Shown here in pieces: positions 49,027 to 58,621 of a stretch of 64,000 bases of DNA. The stretch comes from Oscillospiraceae bacterium (GTDB lineage: Bacteria; Bacillota; Clostridia; Oscillospirales; Acutalibacteraceae), in the NCBI GenBank assembly GCA_910574995.1, contig CAJTCS010000001.1:1-64000 (forward strand), written 5' to 3'. Position 1 is the stretch's first letter, and each line of letters opens with the position of its first letter. Both the position numbers and the translations under genes were made by a program. Under the pieces are notes generated by a model. It did no database searches, was not told the DNA's origin, and saw only the letters and a program-made list of their open reading frames with translations.

Positions 49027-50061
49027 GTGCGGAAGATTATGGCCGCCATGAGCGGCGGGGTAGATTCCAGCGTGGCGGCGCTGCTGGTGCGGCGGGCGGG
49101 AAGCCAGGTTGCCGGCGCCACCCTGCGCCTGTGGGGAGGCGCCGACGGGGAAGGGGACGCCAGCCAGGCCTGCGCCCGGCTGGGGCTCCCGTTTTACGGG
49201 CTGGACTGCCGGGAGGAATTCCAGAGGGAGGTGGTAGAAAGGTTTGTCCAGGCATACTGCCAGGGGGAAACGCCCACCCCCTGCATCCTGTGCAACCGGC
49301 ACATCAAGTTTGGCTGGCTGCTGGAAAAAGCCCGGGAGCTGGGCTTTGAGGGCGTGGCCACCGGCCATTACGCCCGGGTAGAGCAGGACAAGGGAACGGG
49401 CCGGTGGCTGCTGAAAACGGGCCTGGACGCCCAGAAGGATCAAAGCTATATGCTTTATTCCCTCACCCAGCGGCAGCTGTCCCGCACGCTGTTCCCCCTG
49501 GGCGGCTTGACAAAGGCCCAGGTGCGTAAACTGGCGGAAGAGGCTGGGCTGGCAAACGCCCACAAGCGGGACAGCCAGGATATCTGCTTTGTGCCGGACG
49601 GGGACTATGCGGGGTTTATCGAAAGGTATACGGGTCGGCCCGCCCTGCCGGGGGATATCGTGGGCCTTTCTGGGGAAACCTACGGCCGGCACAGGGGCAT
49701 CATCCATTATACCATTGGCCAGCGGAAGGGCCTGGGGCTCTCCTTCCCCCAGCCCATGTTTGTCAGCCGCATAGACCCCCAGGCCAACACTGTGGAATTG
49801 GCCCCCCAAGAGGCCTTGTTTTCCCAATCGGTCAAAGCCCACAGTATCAACCTTATTGCCTGCGGCGCGCTTCCCGGGCCGGTCCGCGTCCAGGCTAAGC
49901 TGCGCTACCGCCACCCCCCCCAGCCCGCCCTGGCGGAACAGACCGGGGAGGATGAGATCACCGTTACGTTTGACCAGCCCCAGCGCGCCCCCACCCCCGG
50001 CCAGGCCCTGGTCCTCTACGACGGGGAAACCGTTGTGGGCGGCGGCATTATCGGGCGCTAA
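49027..50061 (+). CDS. mnmA: tRNA-specific 2-thiouridylase MnmA
   Basis: 344 residues. PP-loop MAAMSGGVDSSVAALL binds ATP; catalytic Cys in TPTPCILCNRHIKFGWLL and the second in SQDICFVPDGDYAGF. Thiolates U34 of tRNA Lys, Glu and Gln. GTG 49027 with AAAGGAGGGGAC. The 211-base gap upstream holds a tandem AGATAAAGCTG repeat (about 48976 and 48992) of unknown meaning. Confidence 0.95.
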   Translation: MRKIMAAMSGGVDSSVAALLVRRAGSQVAGATLRLWGGADGEGDASQACARLGLPFYGLDCREEFQREVVERFVQAYCQGETPTPCILCNRHIKFGWLLEKARELGFEGVATGHYARVEQDKGTGRWLLKTGLDAQKDQSYMLYSLTQRQLSRTLFPLGGLTKAQVRKLAEEAGLANAHKRDSQDICFVPDGDYAGFIERYTGRPALPGDIVGLSGETYGRHRGIIHYTIGQRKGLGLSFPQPMFVSRIDPQANTVELAPQEALFSQSVKAHSINLIACGALPGPVRVQAKLRYRHPPQPALAEQTGEDEITVTFDQPQRAPTPGQALVLYDGETVVGGGIIGR

Positions 50062-50224
50062 GGGAAAGGTTGGGCCGGAAACTTTGCGCTGTGGCGGTAA
50101 CCGGCTGCCGTTTACGTTTGGACATAGGCTTTGGGGCCGGGCCTCACCCGCCCGGCCAGGAGGGGAAACCGCATGGGCGCCGGGCCGAAAGGGCGGCTGT
50201 TTCTCAGAAGCCCTGGTGCTGTCA

Positions 50225-50300
50225 AAGGTTTTTGAAAATTCTTAAGAAGCTTTTCGCTGAAAAAAGTTTCTTAAGCGGGAGTTTGAGGGCCCCGCCCTCA
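50225..50300 (+). promoter_or_regulatory. Hairpins ahead of the rRNA methyltransferase
   Basis: TTCTTAAG (50238-50245) and a CTTAAG-containing partner around 50270-50275 with a Lys/Phe-rich AT stretch between, then GTTTGAGGG/CCCTCAAAC-type stem (50281-50301; right arm GCCCTCAAC). No recognised riboswitch class. Confidence 0.35.
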
Positions 50301-50317
50301 ACAGGAAGAAGGTGCAG

Positions 50318-51538
50318 ATGCAAGCGGAAAGAGGATATGCGGCGGTGGAGATAAGCCGCCGGGGAGCCAAGCGGGCGCAGGAAGGGCACCCGTGGGTGTT
50401 TGACAATGAGATTACAGGGATGGAGGGCGTGCCGGAGGAAGGGGGCTTGTGCGATGTGCGCAGCCCCAAGGGGCGGTATCTGGGGACCGGGTACTATAAC
50501 AGCCGGTCGAAGATACGGGTGCGCATCATCTCACGGAACGCCAACGACCGGTTTGACGAGGCCTTTTACCGGCGGCGGGTGGCATACGCCTGGCAGTACC
50601 GCAAGGCCGTGATGGGCGGGGACCTGGGGTGCTGCCGGGTGATATTCGGCGAGGCCGACCGGTTCCCCGGGCTGACTGTGGACAAATTCGGCGATGTGCT
50701 GGTAAGCCAGTGCCTGTCGCTGGGGATTGAGAAGATAAAGGGGATACTGTACCCGCTGTTGGCGGAGGCGCTGGAGGCGGACGGGTTCCCGGTGCGGGGC
50801 ATTTTCGAGCGCAACGACGTGAAGGTGCGGGAGCTGGAGGGCTTAAGCCAGGGGAAGGGGTGGTACCCTTTGCCGGGGCGGGACGCGCCGGGGGCGGCGG
50901 AGACGGTAATTGAAGAAAACGGGATACGGTACGGGGTGGACTTTGAAAACGGGCAGAAGACCGGCTTTTTCCTGGACCAGAAATATAACCGGGCGGCGGC
51001 GGCCCGCCTGGCCCCAGGCCGCCGGGTGCTGGACTGTTTTACCCACACAGGGTCCTTTGGGCTGAACTGCGCCAAGGCCGGGGCGGCGCTGGTACGCTCG
51101 GTGGATGTATCCGAAACAGCCCTGGCCTGCGCCCGTGAGAACGCCCGGCGCAACGGCCTGGAGGGCCGGGTGGAGTATGAACAGGCCAATGTGTTCGACC
51201 TGCTGCCCAGGCTGGCTCAGGGGGAGTATGACTATATCATTTTAGACCCGCCCGCTTTCACCAAGTCCAGCAAAACGGCGGACAATGCCGAGCGGGGGTA
51301 TAAGGAGATCAACTACAGGGCCATGAAGGCCCTGCCCCGGGGCGGGTATCTGGCCACCTGTTCCTGCTCCCATTTCATGGGGGACGGGCGGTTCAGGCGC
51401 ATGCTGCAAAGCGCCGCCCAGGACGCCCAGGTGGAACTGCGGCTGATAGAGGCCAGGGCCCAGGCGCCGGACCACCCGGTGCTGTGGAACGTGCCGGAGA
51501 CGGATTATTTGAAATTCTACCTGTTCCAGGTGGTGTGA
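50318..51538 (+). CDS. Class I SAM-dependent rRNA methyltransferase, RlmI-like
   Basis: 406 residues. N-terminal PUA-like domain (KRAQEGHPWVFDNEITGMEG), middle EEHEE domain, Rossmann methyltransferase at ~190-406 with DCFTHTGSFGLNCAKAGA (SAM site), SVDVSETALACARENARR and IILDPPAFTKSSKT (catalytic NPP-type motif replaced by DPPAF). RlmI methylates C5 of a cytosine in 23S rRNA. ATG 50318 is better spaced from GAAGAAGG than GTG 50312. Followed by an isochorismatase-like gene. Confidence 0.9.
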   Translation: MQAERGYAAVEISRRGAKRAQEGHPWVFDNEITGMEGVPEEGGLCDVRSPKGRYLGTGYYNSRSKIRVRIISRNANDRFDEAFYRRRVAYAWQYRKAVMGGDLGCCRVIFGEADRFPGLTVDKFGDVLVSQCLSLGIEKIKGILYPLLAEALEADGFPVRGIFERNDVKVRELEGLSQGKGWYPLPGRDAPGAAETVIEENGIRYGVDFENGQKTGFFLDQKYNRAAAARLAPGRRVLDCFTHTGSFGLNCAKAGAALVRSVDVSETALACARENARRNGLEGRVEYEQANVFDLLPRLAQGEYDYIILDPPAFTKSSKTADNAERGYKEINYRAMKALPRGGYLATCSCSHFMGDGRFRRMLQSAAQDAQVELRLIEARAQAPDHPVLWNVPETDYLKFYLFQVV

Positions 51539-51566
51539 TACATAGACGGGAGTGGAGGGGATATCC

Positions 51567-52100
51567 ATGGAGAAGGCGGCATTGCTGGTAGTGGATATGC
51601 AGCAGGGGCTGTTGGACAAGGGCCCCTGGGAGAAAGGCCGTTTGGTGGAGACTGTCAACGCCCTGTTGAGGGCCTTCCGGAGGCGGGGCCAGCCGGTGGC
51701 GTTCGTCCGCCACGACGACGGGCCCGGCACAGCACTGGCCTTTGGCGCGCCGGGCTGGGAAATCGCCCGGGAGACAGCGCCCCTTGCCGGGGAGGAGGTT
51801 TTCGACAAGCGGTATAACAGCGCGTTTTTGGGTACAGGGCTGGAAAGCCGCCTGCAAGAGCTGGGGGCGGGTACGGTCGTGATCGTGGGGATGCAGACGG
51901 AATACTGCATAGACGCCACGGTGAAAGCCGCTTTCGAGCGGGGCTTCCGGGCCGTCCTGCCCGAGGGGGGCGTAAGCACCTTTGACAATGGCGGCCTGAC
52001 GGCGGGGCAGATAAACGGCTGGTTTTATGAGCGGATATGGCGGGGTCGGTATGGGGATGTGCTGGCCCCAGAGGACATTATAAAGGAGGTTTCTATATGA
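51567..52100 (+). CDS. Isochorismatase-family cysteine hydrolase
   Basis: 177 residues. ALLVVDMQQGLLDKGPWEKG supplies the catalytic Asp, EVFDKRYNSAFLGTGL the Lys, and IVGMQTEYCIDATVKAAFER the nucleophilic Cys with the cis-peptide motif. Members hydrolyse nicotinamide, amides or isochorismate; substrate not deducible. ATG 51567 (GGAGGGG). It overlaps the following gene in an ATGA, so both are co-translated. Confidence 0.9.
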   Translation: MEKAALLVVDMQQGLLDKGPWEKGRLVETVNALLRAFRRRGQPVAFVRHDDGPGTALAFGAPGWEIARETAPLAGEEVFDKRYNSAFLGTGLESRLQELGAGTVVIVGMQTEYCIDATVKAAFERGFRAVLPEGGVSTFDNGGLTAGQINGWFYERIWRGRYGDVLAPEDIIKEVSI

Positions 52101-52543
52101 AGATCGATACTTTTTCTTATAAGCTGGGGGCGGCGGACTGCTTCTGCGAGATGGTGCGGGCGGGCGTGAAAAAGCTGGCGCTGGCCCATCCCTGCGGCAC
52201 AAAGGAGGAACGGGACGGGTTCGTGCCGGGGTTTGAAAAGCTGTGCGGGGAATACGGCGTGAAGATGTACCTGGAAGACGACCCGTTTTTGACAGACCTG
52301 TTCCCTGTGTCTATGAACAAGGGGAAGTACAACGCCATCTTTTACCAGGAGGAGAGCGCGCTGCGGGCTTACCTGGATTTGAAAGAAGAAAAGCGCCGGG
52401 CCCAGGCTGGCGGCGATTATACCGGGGAGAAGCGGCGGGACATCGCCTGGCGGTACGGCAAGCTGCTGTCGTATACCGACGAAGGGATCGAGAGGCTGCT
52501 GGAGGCGAACCAGGAAAGGGAGCCGGAGGCCCCCCTGCTATAA
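52097..52543 (+). CDS. Conserved hypothetical protein
   Basis: 148 residues. MKIDTFSYKLGAADCFCEMV, LALAHPCGTKEERDGFVPGF and FYQEESALRAYLDLKEEKRR; no signal peptide or membrane segment. The His/Cys pair in AHPCGT and the conserved-looking YTGEKRRDIAWRYGKLL could be functional, but I know no described family. Strong ribosome site AAAGGAGGT inside the previous gene, with ATGA overlap, so it probably works with the isochorismatase-like hydrolase. Confidence 0.7.
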   Translation: MKIDTFSYKLGAADCFCEMVRAGVKKLALAHPCGTKEERDGFVPGFEKLCGEYGVKMYLEDDPFLTDLFPVSMNKGKYNAIFYQEESALRAYLDLKEEKRRAQAGGDYTGEKRRDIAWRYGKLLSYTDEGIERLLEANQEREPEAPLL

Positions 52544-52670
52544 GGCGCTTTCAGCGGTGATGCTTTTCTTGCCGCGGGAAAGCGGGCTGCAAAAACGGCG
52601 GAACACCGGCTGTGCGGGCGGCATGTGGGACTGTGCGTGCTCTGGTCCTCCATTTCCCCCAAAAAAAACA

Positions 52671-52699
52671 TTGACACTTTTTGCCTGGATTGGTACAAT
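52671..52699 (+). promoter_or_regulatory. Sigma-A promoter of the S51 peptidase
   Basis: TTGACA (52671-52676), 17-base spacer, TACAAT (52694-52699). Confidence 0.85.
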
Positions 52700-52735
52700 G
52701 TCTGCTAAATTTTAATAAAAAGGAGCAAGCGTGTT

Positions 52736-53428
52736 ATGGGTGTTATAGAATTGTTTTTAAACGGCGGGGGCGACGGGGAAGCCGCCCAGGAGGCCTACCG
52801 GCGGTTTGGGGCGGCTATGGACAAAACGAAGCCCCTGCTGTATATCCCTTTGGCCATGGAGCCGGAGCAGTACCCTGGCTGCCTGAAGTGGATAACCGGG
52901 GAACTGGAAAGCCTGGGGATGGAAATCCACATGGCATGCTCTGGGGAAGAACTGGCGGGGCTATGCCTGGCGGATTTTGGCGGGGTCTTTATTGGCGGCG
53001 GCAATACCTATAAGCTGCTGGCTGATTTGAAAAGCAGCGGGGCTTTCGCAAAGCTGAAAGCCTACCTGGAAAGCGGCGGCCCGGTGTTCGGCGGCAGCGC
53101 CGGGGCCATTATTTTCGGCGCGGACATCGACACCTGCCAATATGCCGATGAGAACACCGTGGGCTTGGCGGATACCGCGGGCTTCGACATGCTGGGGGGC
53201 GTGTCCCTTTTGTGCCACTATGGCAACGAAGGGGAGGAAGCCACCCAAAGGCACACCGGGCACCTGCTGGGGCTTTCCCAGGCGGGGCGCAGGATACTGG
53301 CGCTGCCGGAGGAGGATACGGTAATCCTCCACGGCGGCAAGGCCGAGGTAGTCGGCGGCAAGCCATATGCCCTTTTTGACAAGGGGCAACGGGTTTGGCG
53401 CCAGCCTGGGGAAGCGGCTGCCTGGTAA
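52736..53428 (+). CDS. Type 1 glutamine-amidotransferase-like / peptidase S51 protein
   Basis: 230 residues. GGVFIGGGNTYKLLADLKSS and GPVFGGSAGAIIFGADIDTC give the nucleophile elbow GGSAGA with the Ser of peptidase E (aspartyl dipeptidase). Usually cytoplasmic. It has its own strong promoter; the next gene starts 88 bases later beyond a hairpin. Confidence 0.88.
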   Translation: MGVIELFLNGGGDGEAAQEAYRRFGAAMDKTKPLLYIPLAMEPEQYPGCLKWITGELESLGMEIHMACSGEELAGLCLADFGGVFIGGGNTYKLLADLKSSGAFAKLKAYLESGGPVFGGSAGAIIFGADIDTCQYADENTVGLADTAGFDMLGGVSLLCHYGNEGEEATQRHTGHLLGLSQAGRRILALPEEDTVILHGGKAEVVGGKPYALFDKGQRVWRQPGEAAAW

Positions 53429-53516
53429 GGCTTTGAAGGCTTTGTCTCCCCCACCCCCACCAGAGACGGAGCTTCTGGTGGGGGCCAATAACCGGAACAG
53501 GAAGGAACGTGGCAAA

Positions 53517-54545
53517 ATGGGAATGAAACGGAACAAAGAGCTGCCCCTGCCCGCGGATTTGAAAGCGGAATACCCCCTTTCCAGGGCGGTGCAAGAGATG
53601 AAGGCAAGGCGGGACAGGGAGATCGAAGGGGTATTTACTGGGCGGCTGGATAAATTCGTAGTGATCGTCGGGCCTTGCTCGGCGGACCGGGAGGACGCGG
53701 TGCTGGAATATGTATACCGGCTGGCAAAGGTCCACGAAAAGGTGCGGGAAAAGCTGGTGCTGATCCCCCGGGTGTATACCAACAAGCCCCGCACCACCGG
53801 CGAGGGCTATAAGGGCATGCTGCACCAGCCCTCCCCGGACAAGGCCCCGGACCTGCTGGGCGGCATCATCGCCATCCGGCGGATGCACATACGGGTGATG
53901 GAGGAGACGGGCCTGACGGCGGCGGACGAGATGCTGTACCCCGAAAACCGCAGCTATCTGGACGACGTGCTTTCTTACGAGGCGGTAGGGGCCCGGTCGG
54001 TAGAGAACCAGCAGCACCGGCTGACTGCCAGCGGCATGGATATCCCGGTGGGCATGAAAAACCCCACCAGCGGAGACCTCTCTGTTATGCTCAACTCTAT
54101 CCAGGCGGCCCAGCTTAGCCACACGTTCCTATACCGGGGCTGCGACGTGACCACGGAGGGGAACCCCCTGGCCCATGCCATCCTGCGGGGGGGCGTGGAC
54201 AAATACGGCACCTGCGTGCCCAACTACCACTATGAAGACCTGGCCCGCCTGTGGGAACTGTATGAAAAACGGGGGCTGGCAAACCCGGCCGCCATTGTGG
54301 ACGCCAACCACTCCAACTCCAACAAAAAATATAACGAGCAGCTGCGCATCGTCAGCGAGGTGCTCCACAGCCGCGGCCATAACCCCGCCCTGAAAAAGCT
54401 TATCAAGGGCGTGATGGTGGAAAGCTACCTGGAGGAGGGCAGCCAGCCTGTCGGCGGGGGCGTGTACGGCCAGTCCATTACAGACCCCTGCCTGGGCTGG
54501 GCCGACACCCAACGCCTGCTGTATACCATCGCCGAGCGGGTTTAA
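53517..54545 (+). CDS. aroF: 3-deoxy-7-phosphoheptulonate synthase (DAHP synthase, class I)
   Basis: 342 residues. VVIVGPCSADREDAVLEYVY (metal Cys and phosphate loop), LIPRVYTNKPRTTGEGYKGM, GARSVENQQHRLTASGMDIP, IVDANHSNSNKKYNEQL and GGGVYGQSITDPCLGW. Catalyses the first step of aromatic biosynthesis from PEP and erythrose 4-phosphate. The AroF/G/H-type N terminus is slightly short. ATG 53517 with GGAAGGA. A CCCCCACCAG/CTGGTGGGGG hairpin (53453-53484) precedes it, possibly a leader structure. The stop overlaps the stop of sbcC on the other strand (54542-54545). Confidence 0.95.
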   Translation: MGMKRNKELPLPADLKAEYPLSRAVQEMKARRDREIEGVFTGRLDKFVVIVGPCSADREDAVLEYVYRLAKVHEKVREKLVLIPRVYTNKPRTTGEGYKGMLHQPSPDKAPDLLGGIIAIRRMHIRVMEETGLTAADEMLYPENRSYLDDVLSYEAVGARSVENQQHRLTASGMDIPVGMKNPTSGDLSVMLNSIQAAQLSHTFLYRGCDVTTEGNPLAHAILRGGVDKYGTCVPNYHYEDLARLWELYEKRGLANPAAIVDANHSNSNKKYNEQLRIVSEVLHSRGHNPALKKLIKGVMVESYLEEGSQPVGGGVYGQSITDPCLGWADTQRLLYTIAERV

Positions 54546-57262
54546 ACCACTACCTGGGCATGGGAGAGGCCCTGGGCGTCCCGGGAAACCTGGATGCGGC
54601 TGGGGATGCGGCCCTGCAGCTCGGACACATGGGAGATGACCCCCACCAGCCGCCCGCCAGACTGCAGCTGGGCCAGGGCTTTCATGGCGGTGTCCAGGGC
54701 CTCGCTGTCCAAAGAGCCGAACCCCTCGTCGATGAAGAGGGACTCTAGCCCTACCGAGCCCGAGTGGCTTTGAACCACATCGGAAAGCCCGAAGGCCAGC
54801 GCCAGGGAAGCTAAGAACTGTTCGCCGCCGGAAAGGGTCTCGATGGACCGGGGCAGCATAGAGGCCCCGTCCAACACCTCCAGGTCCAGCCCCCCCAGGG
54901 CCCGCCCCCCCTTGGGGGCCTCCATCAGGCGCAGGGCATAGCGCCCCCGGCTTAAGGTATCGAAGAACCGGTTGGCGCTGACCAGGACCTGGTCCAGGGT
55001 GACGCTGAGCACATACTGCAGAATGGGCATTTTCAAAGGGTTCGCCCCGCCCACCGACTGGGAAAGCCTGGCCACCCGGCCATATTCCCCTTCCAGCTGG
55101 GCCAGCCGGGCCCCCCACTCTTCGACCTGGCGGCGGGCGGCCAGCCGGGCCTGCAGGCTTCCCGCGGCCTGCCCCAGCTGCTGGGAAAGCTGCAGGCTTT
55201 TTTGGCGCAGGCCTTGGGCCTGGCCCCGCAGCCTCTCCAGGGAGGGGGGCTCTTCCCAGGGGGCCTGGAAGCCTGCCAGCTGCTTTTCCGCCGCTTCTAG
55301 GGCGGAGCCCGCCAACGCCAGGGCCTCTTGGGCCCGCCCCAAAGCGGCGTCGCTGTCCTCCGCCTCTTTTTGCAGCACCTTGGATTTTTCCTCCAGGGCC
55401 TGGTAGGCCCGGCGTTTTTCCGCCGCCTGCCGGGCCAGCTCTTCCGGTGGCGCGCCGGGGGCCAGCTCTTGCAGCTGCCGCTCCAGCCCCTGGGCCTGGG
55501 CCTCCATGGCGGAGGCCGCCTGCCTGGCCTGGGCCTGCGCCTGGGCCAGGCTTTCCTTCTCCTGGGCAAGGGCCTGCAGTTTCCCCTGGGCGGCGTCCCG
55601 CCTGGCCGCGTCCCGGCGGGCTTCCGCTTCCTGGGCTTTGGCCAGCCCCAGCTGGGCGGCCAGCCCGTCCGGCCCGGCGGTTTCCCCGCAAAGGGCCGCC
55701 TGCTCTTGATACAAGGCCAGGGCCTGCCCCTTTGCGGCCCGGGCCCCCTGCAGGGCGGCGGCGCTTTCCTGGGCGCGGGCCCGGGCTTTTTTCTCGCCAG
55801 CCCGCAGGTTTTCCAGCTCTTTTGCGTTCAGGCGCCCCGCCTGCCCCTGGGCGGGGCTGGGGTGGCGGGCAGACCCGCATACCGGGCAGGGGACGCCGTC
55901 CGCAAGGCCTTGGGCCAGCTCGAAGGCGGCGTCTTGGCGGCGCAGGGCGTCCTGTTCCTCCAGCCGGCGGGAGAGGGTGCGGGCGGAGATATCCGCTTCC
56001 CCGGCCTCCCGTTCGGCTTGCCGCAGGGCCTTTTCCGCTTGGGCCAGCCCTTGCCGCCGCTTTTCCAGTTCCAGGGCCGCGGCCAGCTGCCCCTCCAGCC
56101 GGGCCCGCGTTTCGACCAGCCCGGGCAGGCGGCCCTGGGCGTGTTGGCACTGCTGCTGGAAGCGCGTCCCTTTTTCTATGCGCGCGGCCAGTTCTTGCTG
56201 TTTCCCCTCCAGTTGGGCCAGCAGGCTTTCCTGTTCCCGCTGCCCCTGGCGGGCCCTTCCGGCCTGGGCCCTGTACTTTTCCAGCCGCCTGGCCTGGGCC
56301 AGCTGCCCTTGCAGCTGGGCGCACTCTTGGGCCATGGCTATGGCCTGTTCCCGCAGGGCCTGGGCCTGGCCCCGCTTTTGGGGGGAACCGGCTGCCCGCA
56401 GCTGTAGATGGCTGTGCCGGGCGCGGGCTTCTTCCCAGGCGGAACGGGCCCTGTCTCGGGCGGCGCAAAGCTGGGCATACTCTTCCCGGGTTTTTAAAAG
56501 GGCCTCCGCTTTTTCCAGATCCTTCTGGGCCCGGGCGTTCTCCTCCCCCAGCCGGGCCATCTCCCCTTGTTGCCTTTCAACGGCCTGGGCCAGGGCGGCG
56601 GGGCTTTCCGCCCCGGCCTGGGAGAGTATGGTCTGCTGTAGGCCGGACAGGCGGCGTTCCTCCTCCTCTAAGGCTTTGGCCCGCTCTTGCAGCCGGTCCC
56701 GCAGGGCTTTCCACACCTCCGCCGAGAACAGGGTGCGCAAAATCTCCCCCTTCTCCTGGGAGCTTGCCCGCAGCAGCCGCAGGAAATCCCCCTGGGGCAG
56801 TACCGCCACCTGGGAGAACTGTTCACAGGTAAGGTGCAGCAGCTCCTCGGCCCGGCGGCGCACGGCGCTTTCGCTGCCGCTTTCCAGCAGCTTCGCCTCC
56901 CCGTCTTCCAGGCTGTAGCATTCGTGGGATTCCCGGGCCGTAGGTTCTTGGGTGTTCCGGTTCAGCTTGTAAAACCGGCGCCGCCGGAAGCGGTACCCCC
57001 GGCCCTGTAAGGAGAAGTCGAACTCCACCTCCGTGGGGGTGTCCAGGCTGGCGCCCATGCAGCGCATGCCGGCAAAATCCCGCTTGCCGCCTGTAGCCCG
57101 GCAATACAGGGCGAAGCAGGCCGCGTCCAGGATAGAGGTCTTGCCCCCGCCGGTGGGCCCGGTGATAAGGAACAGGCCCGCCTGGCCGAATTTTGTAAAG
57201 TCGATCTCCATCCGCTGCAAATAAGGGCCGAAGGCCTGAAGGGAAAGCCGCAGGGGCCTCAT
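54542..57262 (-). CDS. sbcC: Exonuclease SbcC (Rad50-like ATPase)
   Basis: 906 residues. Walker A ITGPTGGGKTSILDA at residues ~33-47; a long Gln/Ala/Glu-rich coiled coil with the zinc-hook CPVCG near the middle; then signature motif ETLSGGEQFLASLALAFGLS and Walker B LESLFIDEGFGSLD. Partner of SbcD: together they cleave hairpin and other odd DNA ends. ATG overlaps the sbcD stop (ATGA). High GC and Ala/Gln-rich coil produce long open frames on the opposite strand that are not genes. Confidence 0.96.
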   Translation of the reverse strand: MRPLRLSLQAFGPYLQRMEIDFTKFGQAGLFLITGPTGGGKTSILDAACFALYCRATGGKRDFAGMRCMGASLDTPTEVEFDFSLQGRGYRFRRRRFYKLNRNTQEPTARESHECYSLEDGEAKLLESGSESAVRRRAEELLHLTCEQFSQVAVLPQGDFLRLLRASSQEKGEILRTLFSAEVWKALRDRLQERAKALEEEERRLSGLQQTILSQAGAESPAALAQAVERQQGEMARLGEENARAQKDLEKAEALLKTREEYAQLCAARDRARSAWEEARARHSHLQLRAAGSPQKRGQAQALREQAIAMAQECAQLQGQLAQARRLEKYRAQAGRARQGQREQESLLAQLEGKQQELAARIEKGTRFQQQCQHAQGRLPGLVETRARLEGQLAAALELEKRRQGLAQAEKALRQAEREAGEADISARTLSRRLEEQDALRRQDAAFELAQGLADGVPCPVCGSARHPSPAQGQAGRLNAKELENLRAGEKKARARAQESAAALQGARAAKGQALALYQEQAALCGETAGPDGLAAQLGLAKAQEAEARRDAARRDAAQGKLQALAQEKESLAQAQAQARQAASAMEAQAQGLERQLQELAPGAPPEELARQAAEKRRAYQALEEKSKVLQKEAEDSDAALGRAQEALALAGSALEAAEKQLAGFQAPWEEPPSLERLRGQAQGLRQKSLQLSQQLGQAAGSLQARLAARRQVEEWGARLAQLEGEYGRVARLSQSVGGANPLKMPILQYVLSVTLDQVLVSANRFFDTLSRGRYALRLMEAPKGGRALGGLDLEVLDGASMLPRSIETLSGGEQFLASLALAFGLSDVVQSHSGSVGLESLFIDEGFGSLDSEALDTAMKALAQLQSGGRLVGVISHVSELQGRIPSRIQVSRDAQGLSHAQVVV

Positions 57263-58380
57263 GGCTGCACCTCCTTCCAAATCTCCTGGAACAGGGCCAG
57301 GTCTTCCGCCTCCGGCTCTATCCCGCACACATCCCGCAGGAAAGCGGAGAACACGGCGGCCTCGTCCGCCCCCCGCAGCTGGGCGGCCCTGCGCCCGGCC
57401 GCCCCCTCTAGGGCCCACTGGCTGCGCACGGCCAACAGGTTGGGGTAAAAGGGCCGCAGGCGTTCAGCCGCCAAAAGGACCGGCGCCTGGTCCGTCAGGG
57501 AGATCTCCACATAGTCCTGGCAGGGGGAGGCCTCCCCCTGGGCCAGCAGCCTGGCAAAGGGCCCGGAAAGCTTCCGCACGTCCCGCAAGGGCCTTGCCTC
57601 CCGGTGCTCCGCGGTCATCCGGGCCCCGTCCCACGAAAGCGCCAAAAAGCCCTTTTCCTGCCCGGCCTCGTCGATGGAATACCGCAGGGGAGAGCCGGAA
57701 TACCGGGCGTTCCCGCCAGCCGCCTGGGGCCCGTGCAGGTGGCCCAGGGCCACATAGTCAAAGGCCGCGAACAGGGCGGGGGGGACCTGCCCGCTGCCCC
57801 CCACGAACAGCCCGCTTTCCGAATCGGAGGCCTGGGCCCCGGCGCAGAAGCAGTGGGACACCAGCACATGGCAGGCGCCGGGCTGGAAGAGGGGGGTAAG
57901 GCGCCCCAGCAGCTTTTCCATGCACGCCGCTTCCCCCCGCAGGCTGTCGTCCCCCAGGAAAGCCCGGGCCTGGGCGCAGTCGAAATAGGGCAGCAGGAAC
58001 ACCTGCGCTTGCTGGCCGCCCCCCTCGATGCACACAGGGGAAAGGGCGTCTTCCAGCTCGGTGGCGAAATATACGCCGCTTTGGCGCAGGGCCCCTTTCA
58101 GCAGCGCCATACGCTGGGCGCCGTCGTGGTTGCCGGAGATGACGCACACCGGTATGCCCAGCCCCACCAGCCGGGAGAGGGCCTGGTCGAACAGGCGGAT
58201 AGCCTCGGGCGGGGCCACCTGCCTGTCATAGATATCCCCGGCCAGCAGCACGCAGGCCGGGCGCTCCCGTTGGGCGGCGGGGAGGAAGGTCTCTTCTAAA
58301 AAGTACCGCTGGTCCTCCAGCAGGCTTTTGCCATACAGCATCCGCCCCAGGTGCCAGTCTGACGTATGGAACAGGCGCAT
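57259..58380 (-). CDS. sbcD: Exonuclease SbcD (Mre11-like nuclease)
   Basis: 373 residues. Metallophosphoesterase motifs in order: RLFHTSDWHLGRMLYGKSL (DxH), LAGDIYDRQVAPPEA (GDxxD), VISGNHDGAQRM (GNHD), and YVALGHLHGPQ (GHLH). All metal ligands are present. ATG 58380 with AAAGGAGGGAC. First gene of the sbcDC operon. Confidence 0.96.
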   Translation of the reverse strand: MRLFHTSDWHLGRMLYGKSLLEDQRYFLEETFLPAAQRERPACVLLAGDIYDRQVAPPEAIRLFDQALSRLVGLGIPVCVISGNHDGAQRMALLKGALRQSGVYFATELEDALSPVCIEGGGQQAQVFLLPYFDCAQARAFLGDDSLRGEAACMEKLLGRLTPLFQPGACHVLVSHCFCAGAQASDSESGLFVGGSGQVPPALFAAFDYVALGHLHGPQAAGGNARYSGSPLRYSIDEAGQEKGFLALSWDGARMTAEHREARPLRDVRKLSGPFARLLAQGEASPCQDYVEISLTDQAPVLLAAERLRPFYPNLLAVRSQWALEGAAGRRAAQLRGADEAAVFSAFLRDVCGIEPEAEDLALFQEIWKEVQP

Positions 58381-58621
58381 CCATGTCCCTCCTTTTTGCA
58401 GTATAGCCAAGCGCCCGCCGGCGGCGGGCTTTTTGGCGGATCCCCGCCGGCCGCTAAAGACAATCGTTCATAAATTCGGTCTTTTCTTTTTCCCCGGGAA
58501 ATAGTATACTAAAGGGAAAGCCGGCGGGGCGGGGCATCCAGCCCATTATAACACGGTATCCCCCCCGGGACAAGCGCCCCCCAACAGATGACACCCCAAG
58601 AGAAAGGAATGGTGCAACGCC

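Noticed and set aside
54129-57900. Very long open frames antisense to or out of frame with sbcC and sbcD
   Set aside because: Composition is Gly/Pro/Arg-rich noise caused by the GC-rich Ala/Gln coiled coil. SbcC and SbcD explain the DNA completely.
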